Assembly (NCBI GenBank): GCA_003697085.1
Contig: RFFU01000065.1
Coordinates: forward strand, 1 to 39,736
Length of the DNA: 39,736 nucleotides
Reading direction: 5' to 3'
DNA from: Candidatus Hydrogenedentota bacterium
GTDB lineage: Bacteria > UBA8481 > J006
Position 1 is the stretch's first letter. Every line of letters begins with the position of its first letter. The position numbers were made by a program, and so were the translations under genes. Under the pieces are notes generated by a model. The model was given only the letters and a program-made list of their open reading frames with translations. It searched no databases and was not told the origin of the DNA. Shown piece after piece: positions 17,862 to 25,051 of this stretch.

Positions 17862-18746
17862 ATGAAGGTTCGTTTCTACGGCGTCCGCGGCTCGCTCCCG
17901 ACTCCCGGCCCCACCACCGTCCGTTACGGCGGGAATACGCCTTGTGTGGAGGTCACCGTTCCGGAGTCGGATGAACTCTTCATCATCGACGCGGGAACCG
18001 GCATACGGGAATTGGGAGGGCGGCTCGCTTCGAAACGCGGAAAGCCGATCAACCTCTTCATCTCTCATACGCACTGGGATCATATTCACGGCTTCCCCTT
18101 CTTTGTTCCCATCTATATGCCGCATCATACCGTCAAGGTGTACGGTCCCACGAACGATTCCCTTGATCTCAGCCTGCAGGACGTGCTGACCAAACAGATG
18201 GAATACTCCGTCTTTCCGGTTCGTTTCGGTGATCTTCAGGCCTCGATCTCTTACACCGCGATGAAGCGAGGCACCACGATGATGGGGGGAGTCGAGGTCA
18301 CGGCGCATCCCCTCAATCACCCCGTCCTGACCCTCGGCTACAGCCTGGCCTACAACGGCTGCCGCGTCGTTTACCAGTCCGATCATGAACCGTATTACAA
18401 CCTCTTTTCCGACGAAGACCCGGATGCCAACTCCTTCATCGACGAATTGAACCGTGAAATCGTTGAGTTCGCCCGGGACGCCGATCTCCTCATCGCCGAC
18501 GCAATGTACACTCCCGAAGAGTACGAAACCCACCGCGGGTGGGGCCACTCCTCGACTTTTCACGTTCTCGAACGCGCCATCGAGGCCGGCGCCAAGCGCC
18601 TGGCTGTCTTCCACCACGATCCGATTCACTCGGACGATTTTCTCGACCGCCACCTCGACGTCCTCCACAAGGAAGCGGAAACACGAAATGCCAATGTCGA
18701 GATTTTCATTGCGGCGGAGGGGGAGGAGATCGATTTGGGAGGATGA
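17862..18746 (+). CDS. Metallo-beta-lactamase-fold hydrolase
   Basis: I chose the ATG at 17862 (294 residues, GAGG about ten bases upstream) over a TTG at 17832. The start MKVRFYGVRGSLPTPG and TVRYGGNTPCVEV are typical of the RNase Z/PhnP-like Lactamase_B_2 branch. IIDAGTGIREL leads into the metal site HTHWDH at about residues 69-74. Further ligands are likely in AHPLNHP, VYQSDHE and LAVFHHDP. Proteins like this hydrolyse phosphodiesters or act as response-linked hydrolases, but the substrate is not predictable. It lies 54 bases after glnD and overlaps the next gene as ATGA. Confidence 0.88.
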   Translation: MKVRFYGVRGSLPTPGPTTVRYGGNTPCVEVTVPESDELFIIDAGTGIRELGGRLASKRGKPINLFISHTHWDHIHGFPFFVPIYMPHHTVKVYGPTNDSLDLSLQDVLTKQMEYSVFPVRFGDLQASISYTAMKRGTTMMGGVEVTAHPLNHPVLTLGYSLAYNGCRVVYQSDHEPYYNLFSDEDPDANSFIDELNREIVEFARDADLLIADAMYTPEEYETHRGWGHSSTFHVLERAIEAGAKRLAVFHHDPIHSDDFLDRHLDVLHKEAETRNANVEIFIAAEGEEIDLGG

Positions 18747-19483
18747 ATTCTTCTCTCCCGAAAAATACCCCCTTGATCTCGTTTCTTTCCTCGGTCTTCG
18801 TTCTCGCCGGCGGCCTCTCCTGTTCCAATCCCTCCTCGCCCGCTCCTTCCCTCGATTTACGGTCTTGGACCGCGGACACGGTTGCCCTTTCCGAATCCGC
18901 GGCCCGGGAAATGACGGCTCATTTATCGTCTCTCGTGGCCGCCGCCACGCCGCTCCCCCTTGAAACCCCGATCCCCGATCTCACGAAAAAGCCTCCGTTT
19001 CTTCGGGCTGTTTTCCCCGAACCGATTCTCCTTGGGAAACACAGAGTTGCTTCTCTGACACTCTTTTTCGGCCCTTCAACAGAGAGGCCCCTTCCTCTCC
19101 TTCTCCTGGAAATCCCGCAAAAATCGGAGCCGCTCCTTCTTCAGCCTCGGCCCGAGGCCGTCCGGAATTTTCTCCGTCTTCTCGATACCTTTGGTCCGTT
19201 CGCCGCGGAATTGGTCAACGGCCTCTCCAACGACGGTCTTCTGGCGCTGCGAGGCTGCGCGGAAAAACTCCGGGCGCAAAACCCCCGCCTCTTCGCCGAT
19301 GTCTCGCCTCAAGATATCCGGGAAACCACCTGGCCCAATTCCGCCCTCGGCTTTCCCGAGCCGGGACATTATTATGCCCAAGTCCTCGTTCCCGGATATC
19401 GCGTCTTCTTCCGAAAATCCACCGGAGGGATCGTGGAGTGCCACACGGGAGGCGGCGCCGTTCGCCTCCAGAAGGGACTTTGA
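18743..19483 (+). CDS. Secreted protein or lipoprotein of unknown function
   Basis: The ATG at 18743 overlaps the MBL-fold gene stop and gives 246 residues. A hydrophobic segment (LISFLSSVFVLAGGL) is followed by SCSNPSSPAP. The cysteine and the serine/proline-rich sequence after it look like a lipoprotein, but GGLSC is a poor lipobox, so ordinary secretion is also possible. The rest has alternating hydrophobic strands (LLLLEIPQKSEPLLLQPRPEAVRNFL, then YAQVLVPGYRVFF) and no recognised family motif. It closes the recR-glnD run. Its coupling to the MBL-fold gene is the only clue to its role. Confidence 0.7.
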   Translation: MNSSLPKNTPLISFLSSVFVLAGGLSCSNPSSPAPSLDLRSWTADTVALSESAAREMTAHLSSLVAAATPLPLETPIPDLTKKPPFLRAVFPEPILLGKHRVASLTLFFGPSTERPLPLLLLEIPQKSEPLLLQPRPEAVRNFLRLLDTFGPFAAELVNGLSNDGLLALRGCAEKLRAQNPRLFADVSPQDIRETTWPNSALGFPEPGHYYAQVLVPGYRVFFRKSTGGIVECHTGGGAVRLQKGL

Positions 19484-19557
19484 TCGATGACGCCGCTTCT
19501 CTCTCTGCAAAACGTCTTCCACCACGGAAATCCTTTCTTCCTCCGAAACTCTTGACA

Positions 19558-19563
19558 TAGAAT
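19558..19563 (+). promoter_or_regulatory. Candidate -10 element for alaS (leaderless transcript)
   Basis: TAGAAT ends ten bases before the alaS ATG at 19574 and no ribosome-binding sequence is visible between them. The predicted transcription start would fall at or next to the start codon. The -35 region is poor (TTTCTT/TTCTTC near 19534-19540). Confidence 0.35.
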
Positions 19564-19573
19564 CCTTTCCGTT

Positions 19574-22246
19574 ATGAAGACCGCTGAAGTTCGTGAAACG
19601 TTTTTGCGCTTCTTTGAGAAGGAAGGGCACACTCGTGTTCCTTCCTCTTCACTGGTACCCGCCGAAGATCCCACACTTCTCTTCACCAATGCAGGAATGG
19701 TCCAATTCAAGTCCGTCTTTACGGGAGAGGAACGCCGTGACTATTCCCGCGCGACCTCCTCCCAACGTTGCGTCCGGGCGGGCGGAAAACACAATGATCT
19801 CGAAAAGGTGGGACGCACCGCCCGCCATCATACCTTCTTCGAGATGTTGGGAAATTTCTCCTTCGGGGATTACTTCAAGGAAGCCGCCATTCTCTTCGCC
19901 CGTGATTTGCTCGTGAAAACATTGGAACTCGATCCCGACAGAATGCTTTACACCGTCTTCGCGGGTGAAGGGGAGATTCCCCCGGACGAGGAAGCCCGGA
20001 GTCTTTGGATGAAGATCGCGGGAGTCGGGCCGGAGCGAGTCCTCTCCCTGGGAGCCTCGGAGAATTTTTGGTCGATGGGTGACACCGGCCCCTGCGGCCC
20101 CTGCTCGGAAATACTCTATTTCCTGGGAGAAGACATTCCCTGCGTTGCGGAGAATTCGGGGGGCCGCTGCGCCGGGCCGAATTGCGACTGCGATCGGTGG
20201 ATCGAGATTTGGAACCTCGTTTTTATGCAGTATGAGCGCCGCGCGGATGGCAGCCTTCTTCCTCTTCCGAAACCCTCCATCGACACCGGAATGGGCCTGG
20301 AACGCCTCACAGCCGTTCTCCAAGGCGTCCGGTCCAATTACGATATCGATCTCTTCCGTGACCTCCTCCACGCCCTTGCGGAGGAACGACGGGTACAATA
20401 CGGCGTTTCCGAAGAGACCGATGTCTCTCTTCGCGTCATCGCTGATCATCTTCGGGCCTCCGCATTTCTCATCGCCGACGGCGTATACCCTTCCAACATC
20501 GGTCGGGGGTACGTCTTGAGGCGGATTATGCGGCGAATGATCCGGCACGGTCGCCTTCTCGGTGCCACCGAACCGTGGATTCACCGCTTCGTTCCTCTTG
20601 TCGAAGAGGCGATGAATCAAGCCCACCCCGTCTTGGCGGAAAAGTCCGCGCTCGTGACCGCGGCCATCGCCCGGGAAGAGGAACAGTTCCTGCAACGGCT
20701 CGATCGAGGATTGGAATTGCTCGAAAGGGAAATCAATACGCACCCAGACCGCCTCTCCGGTCGGACCGTCTTTCGTCTCTACGATACCTACGGATTCCCC
20801 CCCGACCTGACATACTTGATTGCCGAGGAAAAGGGGATCACCGTCGATCGCGGTGAGTTTGAAAAAGCGATGGAAGAACAACGCGAAAGGTCGCGAAAGG
20901 CGTCCGACTTCTCGGCGGAAGAGTTTCCGGATTCCGGCATCGATACTCCCACGGACTACACCGGATACGATTGCCTCTCCTGCGAGGCGGTTCTCTTAAA
21001 ATCGGTCCCTTGGAAAGGACGAATCGCCCTCTTCCTCGACCGCACCCCCTTCTACGCCGAAGCCGGAGGGCAGATCGGCGATCGCGGATGGATCCGCTCA
21101 CTCGAGAGAGACCGTTTTTCTTTCCGCGTGGAAGACACGCAGAAGACTCCCGCGGGGGTCTATTATCACATCGGCGTCCTCGAAAAGGGCTCCACCGAAT
21201 CGCTCGTTTCGGGAACGACCGTAATTTGCGAGGTCGATTCGGAAAGGCGGATTGCCACCGAGCGGAATCATACCGCCACTCATCTCCTCCACGCCGCGCT
21301 GCGGTCGGTACTGGGCGACCACGTCCAGCAGTCGGGCTCTTATGTCGGTCCCGATCGCCTTCGTTTCGACTTCAGTCATTTTCAAGGCTTGACCCGAGAA
21401 GAATTGGCGGAGGTGGAGCGGCGCGCGAATGAAAATGTCCTTCGCGATCTTCCGGTCCAAACCCGCGTTCTTCCCATTGAGGAGGCCCGCTCCCTCGGCG
21501 CCATGGCCTTCTTCGGCGAGAAGTACGGAGAATTGGTGCGTGTCGTCTGTGTCGAGGGGATTCCGAGATACGGCGAGGCCGAGGGTTCCCTGACGGCTTC
21601 ACGGGAATTTTGCGGCGGAACCCACGTGAAACACAGCGGTGAGATCGGGCCGATCCGTATCGTCTCGGAAACCGCCATCGCCTCGGGGGTTCGGAGAATC
21701 GAGGCGCTTACGGGGAGAGAAGCGGTCAACGCAATCGTTCGCGATGAGGGCATCCTGTCCGTGCTCTGCCGAGAACTCAGTGCTTCCACCGAACGACTTC
21801 CTGAACGTTTCGAGGCCATTCTCTCCGAAAAGAAACATCTCGAAAAATCCTTGGCGGAACTGCGCATCACGAATGCTCTTCTTCGCCTGGAACAGGTCCA
21901 GCCGGAAGAAATTAACCATCTTTCCGTCCTGACCGCCTTCGAGGAAAACCTCTCCCCCTCTGAATTGCGCGATCTCGCCCTCCGCTTGGAGAAGAAACAC
22001 CGTGCCGAGGTCGTTGTCCTGGGAAGCGCTCCTCCGGATGGCAGGAACGGGCGAAAGGCCGCTTTCTGCGTGGCCGTCACGAAGGAGGCAGCCGGGAAGA
22101 TCGCCGCCGGAAAGATCGCCGCTGCTTTGGCTCAGATGTGCGGGGGAAGGGGCGGAGGCAAACCCACGCTGGCTCAGGCCGGCGGCAAGGATGGCGGAAA
22201 GGTCCGCGACGCCCTCCGGCGCGTTCCCGAAATCATCCGAGCGTAA
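19574..22246 (+). CDS. alaS: Alanyl-tRNA synthetase
   Basis: The 890 residues are full length for bacterial AlaRS. The class II core shows TNAGMVQFK near residue 38, RATSSQRCVRAGGKHNDLE, and RHHTFFEMLGNFSFGDYFK near 85-105. GMGLERL supplies motif 3 near 240. The editing domain has HTATH near residue 565 and CGGTH near 679, the zinc-binding site that clears Ser/Gly-tRNA. The C-Ala domain ends with GGRGGGKPTLAQAGG near 856-870. It charges tRNA-Ala in the cytoplasm. The gene begins about 90 bases after the preceding unknown protein and seems to have its own promoter. No domain is missing. Confidence 0.98.
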   Translation: MKTAEVRETFLRFFEKEGHTRVPSSSLVPAEDPTLLFTNAGMVQFKSVFTGEERRDYSRATSSQRCVRAGGKHNDLEKVGRTARHHTFFEMLGNFSFGDYFKEAAILFARDLLVKTLELDPDRMLYTVFAGEGEIPPDEEARSLWMKIAGVGPERVLSLGASENFWSMGDTGPCGPCSEILYFLGEDIPCVAENSGGRCAGPNCDCDRWIEIWNLVFMQYERRADGSLLPLPKPSIDTGMGLERLTAVLQGVRSNYDIDLFRDLLHALAEERRVQYGVSEETDVSLRVIADHLRASAFLIADGVYPSNIGRGYVLRRIMRRMIRHGRLLGATEPWIHRFVPLVEEAMNQAHPVLAEKSALVTAAIAREEEQFLQRLDRGLELLEREINTHPDRLSGRTVFRLYDTYGFPPDLTYLIAEEKGITVDRGEFEKAMEEQRERSRKASDFSAEEFPDSGIDTPTDYTGYDCLSCEAVLLKSVPWKGRIALFLDRTPFYAEAGGQIGDRGWIRSLERDRFSFRVEDTQKTPAGVYYHIGVLEKGSTESLVSGTTVICEVDSERRIATERNHTATHLLHAALRSVLGDHVQQSGSYVGPDRLRFDFSHFQGLTREELAEVERRANENVLRDLPVQTRVLPIEEARSLGAMAFFGEKYGELVRVVCVEGIPRYGEAEGSLTASREFCGGTHVKHSGEIGPIRIVSETAIASGVRRIEALTGREAVNAIVRDEGILSVLCRELSASTERLPERFEAILSEKKHLEKSLAELRITNALLRLEQVQPEEINHLSVLTAFEENLSPSELRDLALRLEKKHRAEVVVLGSAPPDGRNGRKAAFCVAVTKEAAGKIAAGKIAAALAQMCGGRGGGKPTLAQAGGKDGGKVRDALRRVPEIIRA

Positions 22247-22347
22247 GATCTTTCCGGGAGAGAACGCGCCCCGACCAGGGCCGGATTACTGGCCCGCTTT
22301 TCCCCTCAACTTCCGTTAAGTGCCCCGAGCGGGGAGCGGCTTTTCGA

Positions 22348-22374
22348 TTGCATTCGCCGAAAACGGCGTATAAT
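22348..22374 (+). promoter_or_regulatory. Strong -10 element and weak -35 element just before the GYF_2/LURP-one gene
   Basis: A perfect TATAAT lies at 22369-22374. TTGCAT at 22348-22353 gives a short 15-base spacer; GATTGC at 22346 would give 17. Transcription is expected at about 22380-22383, directly on the ATG at 22383. No ribosome-binding site precedes that ATG. Confidence 0.6.
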
Positions 22375-22382
22375 TTGGACGT

Positions 22383-23180
22383 ATGGGAGGGGATGAAAAA
22401 ATCTGGTTTGTCCACACGGACGCGGGGAACCAAGGTCCTTACTCTCTCGGCGCACTCAAGATGATGCTCGACGAGGGACAATTCACGGTGGAACATCACG
22501 TTTGGCGAGAGGGCATGGAGAACTGGAAGAAAATCGGAAACGTCCCGGAGTTGGCGGCTCTTCTTCCTTCTTCCCCGGTTTCCGCGGGCGCTGTCGTCTC
22601 CTCCGCCTCTCCCGCTTTCGTGGCGGGCGCGGGCGAGGAATTGATCTTGAAGAAACAGTTTTTCAAACTCTTTGGTGCCGCTTTCCGCTTCTATGATACG
22701 GACGGTAACCTCGTTCTGTACGGAAAACAGAAGGCATTCAAACTTAAGGAAGATATCCGCGTCTTTGCCGACGAAGATCAGAAACGCGAGGTCTTCAATA
22801 TCCAGGCACAACAAGTTATCGACTTTTCCGCCGCCTATGACGTCATCGATTCGACCACGAACGAGAAGGTCGGTGGGTACCGGCGCAAGGGGATGAAATC
22901 GATGCTGCGGGACGAATGGGAGATTCTGGACGCTTCTGGAAACCCGATCGGGAAGATTCAAGAGGATTCGATGGGATTGGCGTTGATCCGCAGGTTCATG
23001 ACCAACCTCATCCCGCAAGGATACACATTCACCATCAACAATCAGGAGGCGGCCACACTGAAACAGTCTTTTAATCCTTTCGTCTATCATGCAAAATTAA
23101 CCATTCGCCCGGGCTTCGACTCCCGTCTCATCAAAGCGGGCGCCGTCCTTCTTCTCACCATCGAAGGCCGACAGCGGTAG
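22383..23180 (+). CDS. GYF_2 domain + LURP-one-related (tubby/scramblase-like) protein
   Basis: The 265-residue protein begins with a GYF_2 domain at residues 5-58 (IWFVHTDAGNQGPYSLGALK, then HVWREGMENWKKIG). A low-complexity Ser/Ala/Val linker (about 60-82) follows. Residues 85-255 resemble LURP-one-related/scramblase proteins, a 12-strand tubby-like barrel: ILKKQFFKLFGAAFRFYDTDGNLVLYG, KLKEDIRVFADE, YDVIDSTTNEKVGGYRR, WEILDASGNPIGKIQ. Such domains bind lipids or membrane surfaces, but bacterial roles are little known. The GYF_2 domain begins within five residues of the ATG at 22383, so that start is firm even though no ribosome site is seen. It is a single-gene unit. Confidence 0.8.
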   Translation: MGGDEKIWFVHTDAGNQGPYSLGALKMMLDEGQFTVEHHVWREGMENWKKIGNVPELAALLPSSPVSAGAVVSSASPAFVAGAGEELILKKQFFKLFGAAFRFYDTDGNLVLYGKQKAFKLKEDIRVFADEDQKREVFNIQAQQVIDFSAAYDVIDSTTNEKVGGYRRKGMKSMLRDEWEILDASGNPIGKIQEDSMGLALIRRFMTNLIPQGYTFTINNQEAATLKQSFNPFVYHAKLTIRPGFDSRLIKAGAVLLLTIEGRQR

Positions 23181-23388
23181 AAATCCGACCGCTTCCCGCG
23201 TCCGCGCGTCTCGCTCCGCTTGGAATTGCTTCCTCGGATATCTCACCCGTACCGTTAAGCACCTCAGCAATCGGAATTTTCCCTTTATGAAGGAACCGAA
23301 AGTGCGCTCCGGGGGGCCGGATGAAACGCAAGCCATCGGTTTTTCTACCGAAGGTCCACGCCACATCGGAAACACCGTTTTTTCCGTG

Positions 23389-23416
23389 TTGACGTCTCTG
23401 GTTTCCGGGGAAGAAT
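23389..23416 (+). promoter_or_regulatory. Candidate promoter for the small protein-ruvX-mltG run
   Basis: TTGACG (23389-23394) and AAGAAT (23411-23416) are separated by 16 bases, some 40 bases before the ATG at 23456. The match to the -10 consensus is moderate. The rest of the 275-base gap from 23181 holds small inverted repeats such as TCGGT-N6-ACCGA near 23336-23351. Confidence 0.4.
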
Positions 23417-23455
23417 AACGAGGTAAACAGACGGAAAGAGGTGTAACGAACAACG

Positions 23456-23641
23456 ATGGCGACTCGAAAGCGCAGTACAGGAAAAATCTATACCGCCGAT
23501 CAATGGGAGGAACGGGAAACCTTGGAACTTTTGAAGGAGCTCCGGGCCGAAGAGTCCGCCGAAGATTCCCGTTGGAAGATTCGTACCGATACCGCCGCGT
23601 TCGGCCGGGAAAAAATCCCCATCCCCGAACGCTGGGAATAA
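23456..23641 (+). CDS. Small protein of 61 residues, upstream partner of ruvX
   Basis: The ATG at 23456 is preceded by AGAGGTG about 12 bases upstream. The product is short, charged and probably soluble: a basic start (MATRKRSTGK), YTADQWEERETLELLKELRAEE as a likely helix, and a tail ending KIPIPERWE. I recognise no family. Its TAA stop directly abuts or overlaps the beginning of the RuvX reading frame, so the two are probably translated together. The frame keeps the codon style of its neighbours. Confidence 0.6.
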   Translation: MATRKRSTGKIYTADQWEERETLELLKELRAEESAEDSRWKIRTDTAAFGREKIPIPERWE

Positions 23642-24066
23642 CTCTGCCTCGTTTCCTCGGAATCGATGCGGGAAGAAAGCGCGTGGGGCTGGCGCTTTCC
23701 GATCCAACCCTCACCTACGCCTTGCCCCTGGAGAGTGTCTCGGCGAAGGAATCGGTAAATCGCATCGCTCAACTTCTCCAAGAAGAAGCGATTACTCATA
23801 TCGTCATCGGTCTTCCCACGTCGCTCGATGGTTCCTCCGGACCGCAGCGGAAACGAACCGAGAAATTTCTTCGACTTCTCGAACGGTGTTTCCCCGAAAT
23901 TCCCGTCATCGCGTTCGACGAACGAATGACGAGCCGGGCGGCCGACGCCCTTTCCCCTTATTCCCGTTCGACAAACCGGGACGCCGGAGCGGCAGCCGTG
24001 ATCCTTACGGATTACCTCCGTTCCCGAAAACATTCTTCCTCCCCCGCGCCTTCCCATCACGGATGA
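23638..24066 (+). CDS. ruvX: RuvX/YqgF-family Holliday junction resolvase-like protein with noncanonical start
   Basis: The product (about 142 residues, normal for the family) starts PRFLGIDAGRKRVGLALSD, the first RNase H-like motif with its catalytic aspartate. It continues HIVIGLPTSLDGSSGPQ and FDERMTSRAA, and ends RDAGAAAVILTDYL, which supplies the last acidic residue. RuvX is linked to 16S rRNA 5'-end processing and may cut branched nucleic acid. No ATG, GTG or TTG lies at the expected place. The best candidates are ATA at 23638, which overlaps the previous stop as ATAA, or CTG at 23644. A TTG at about 23572 or an ATG at 23503 would add an unlikely extension inside the upstream gene. Its stop overlaps mltG as ATGA. 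Confidence 0.85.
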   Translation: MTLPRFLGIDAGRKRVGLALSDPTLTYALPLESVSAKESVNRIAQLLQEEAITHIVIGLPTSLDGSSGPQRKRTEKFLRLLERCFPEIPVIAFDERMTSRAADALSPYSRSTNRDAGAAAVILTDYLRSRKHSSSPAPSHHG

Positions 24067-24929
24067 AGCGCTTCTCTCTTCTCTTTGCCTTGCTTCTTGC
24101 GATCACCGGAACGCTCGTTGCTTTTCTTGCGCTGCCTCCGAGCGTCGGACGGACCTCCGTTACGATCCCGAAAGATGCTTCCGCCGCCACGGCCGCGCGG
24201 ATTCTTCAAGAGGCCGGCGTCGTTCGAAGCGCTTTTCTCTTCACTGTCCTCCACACCTTCCATCAAAGACCAATCAAGTCCGGAACTTATCTCTTTCTTT
24301 CCGGAGTCTATCCGTGGACGGCTTCCCGAATTCTCGCCGACGGTCCGCCGGCGGACCGTCCGGAGATCACCGTGACCATTCCAGAAGGCTTCCGACTCGA
24401 GGAAATCGCGGCTCTTCTGGAGAAAAAGGGTGTTCTCGTTTCGGCGGGGGACTTCCTCGATAAAGTCCTTGACCCGACCTATGCCTATCAGATCACGGGT
24501 TTCCGCGTTCCGTCCCTCGAGGGATATCTCTTCCCCGACACCTATCGCTTTTATCCTGGAACTTCGGCCGATGTCGTGATTCGGCGAATGTTTCATCGTC
24601 TCCAAAGGGTTCTTCGCGATCTTCCCGCTCCTCGAGGCGACACTCATTCCCTCTTGACCCTCGCCTCGATCGTCGAAGCAGAGTCCGCTCGGGACGAGGA
24701 ACGCCCGCGCATCGCGGCCGTCTTCCGAAATCGTTTGCGGCGCGGAATGCGGCTCGAGGCGGATCCAACCGTGCGGTACGCCCTCAACCGCTGGGATACC
24801 CGTCCCATCCTCTACAAAGATCTCGACTCCCCTTCTCCCTACAACACCTACCGTACCGCGGGCCTTCCGCCGGGGCCGATCTGTTCTCCCGGGCGCGCGC
24901 CAGCATCGCCGCTTGTTTACTTCCTTTGA
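24063..24929 (+). CDS. mltG: Endolytic murein transglycosylase MltG, truncated by frameshift as read
   Basis: The ATG at 24063 overlaps ruvX (ATGA). As read the product has 288 residues against about 330-340 for the family. It has an N-terminal membrane anchor (residues 4-25), a LysM-like region, and the catalytic segment LASIVEAESARDEERPRIAAVFRNRL, whose glutamate is intact. SPYNTYRTAGLPPGPICSPGR matches the conserved late motif. Then the frame slips inside a GC run near 24891-24900, and an aberrant tail (APASPLVYFL) ends at 24929. The correct remaining sequence lies in another frame to 25051. MltG cleaves nascent glycan strands in the inner-membrane periplasmic face. The gene may be a sequencing error, a phase-variable form or a recent mutation. 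Confidence 0.88.
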   Translation: MKRFSLLFALLLAITGTLVAFLALPPSVGRTSVTIPKDASAATAARILQEAGVVRSAFLFTVLHTFHQRPIKSGTYLFLSGVYPWTASRILADGPPADRPEITVTIPEGFRLEEIAALLEKKGVLVSAGDFLDKVLDPTYAYQITGFRVPSLEGYLFPDTYRFYPGTSADVVIRRMFHRLQRVLRDLPAPRGDTHSLLTLASIVEAESARDEERPRIAAVFRNRLRRGMRLEADPTVRYALNRWDTRPILYKDLDSPSPYNTYRTAGLPPGPICSPGRAPASPLVYFL

Positions 24930-25051
24930 AGACAAAGAATCCGGAACTCTATTTCGTGGCGCGAGGAGACGGGACGCATCTTTTCTCCCGAACCTTGATC
25001 GAACACAATCGGAACCGTATCCGTGTCAAAAGACTCCGTCACAAGAATTGA
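24899..25051 (+). pseudogene. mltG: Displaced C-terminal part of mltG in another frame
   Basis: Reading on after removing two bases from the GC run (gggcgcgcgccagc to gggcgcgccagc) gives ASIAACLLPLK, then PELYFVARGDGTHLFS and RTLIEHNRNRIR. This is the usual MltG ending: SI.AA, YFVA..DGTH.F, EHN. It stops at TGA 25049-25051 and overlaps the next gene's GTG by 29 bases. Confidence 0.85.

Noticed and set aside
16890-18668. Minus-strand frame of about 590 codons opposite glnD and the MBL-fold gene
   Set aside because: It spans two recognised plus-strand genes and shows no family motif.
19552-19557. TTGACA just before alaS as a -35 element
   Set aside because: The matching -10 would fall inside the alaS coding sequence (TGAAGA), and alaS begins at 19574 by homology.
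22388-22464. Short frame from ATG 22393 with a preceding GGGAGGGG
   Set aside because: It gives only 23 residues out of frame with the clear GYF_2 domain. The purine run is part of the coding sequence.
23262-23360. Possible c-di-GMP-type riboswitch (ccgaaag, acgcaagcc, taccga segments)
   Set aside because: The segments occur in roughly the right order but the required stems and the conserved linker are not present.
23155-23364. Minus-strand frame of 69 codons from a GTG, overlapping the end of the GYF_2/LURP-one gene
   Set aside because: The translation looks moderately protein-like, but no ribosome site or homology clue is visible and it overlaps a real gene. I leave it uncalled.
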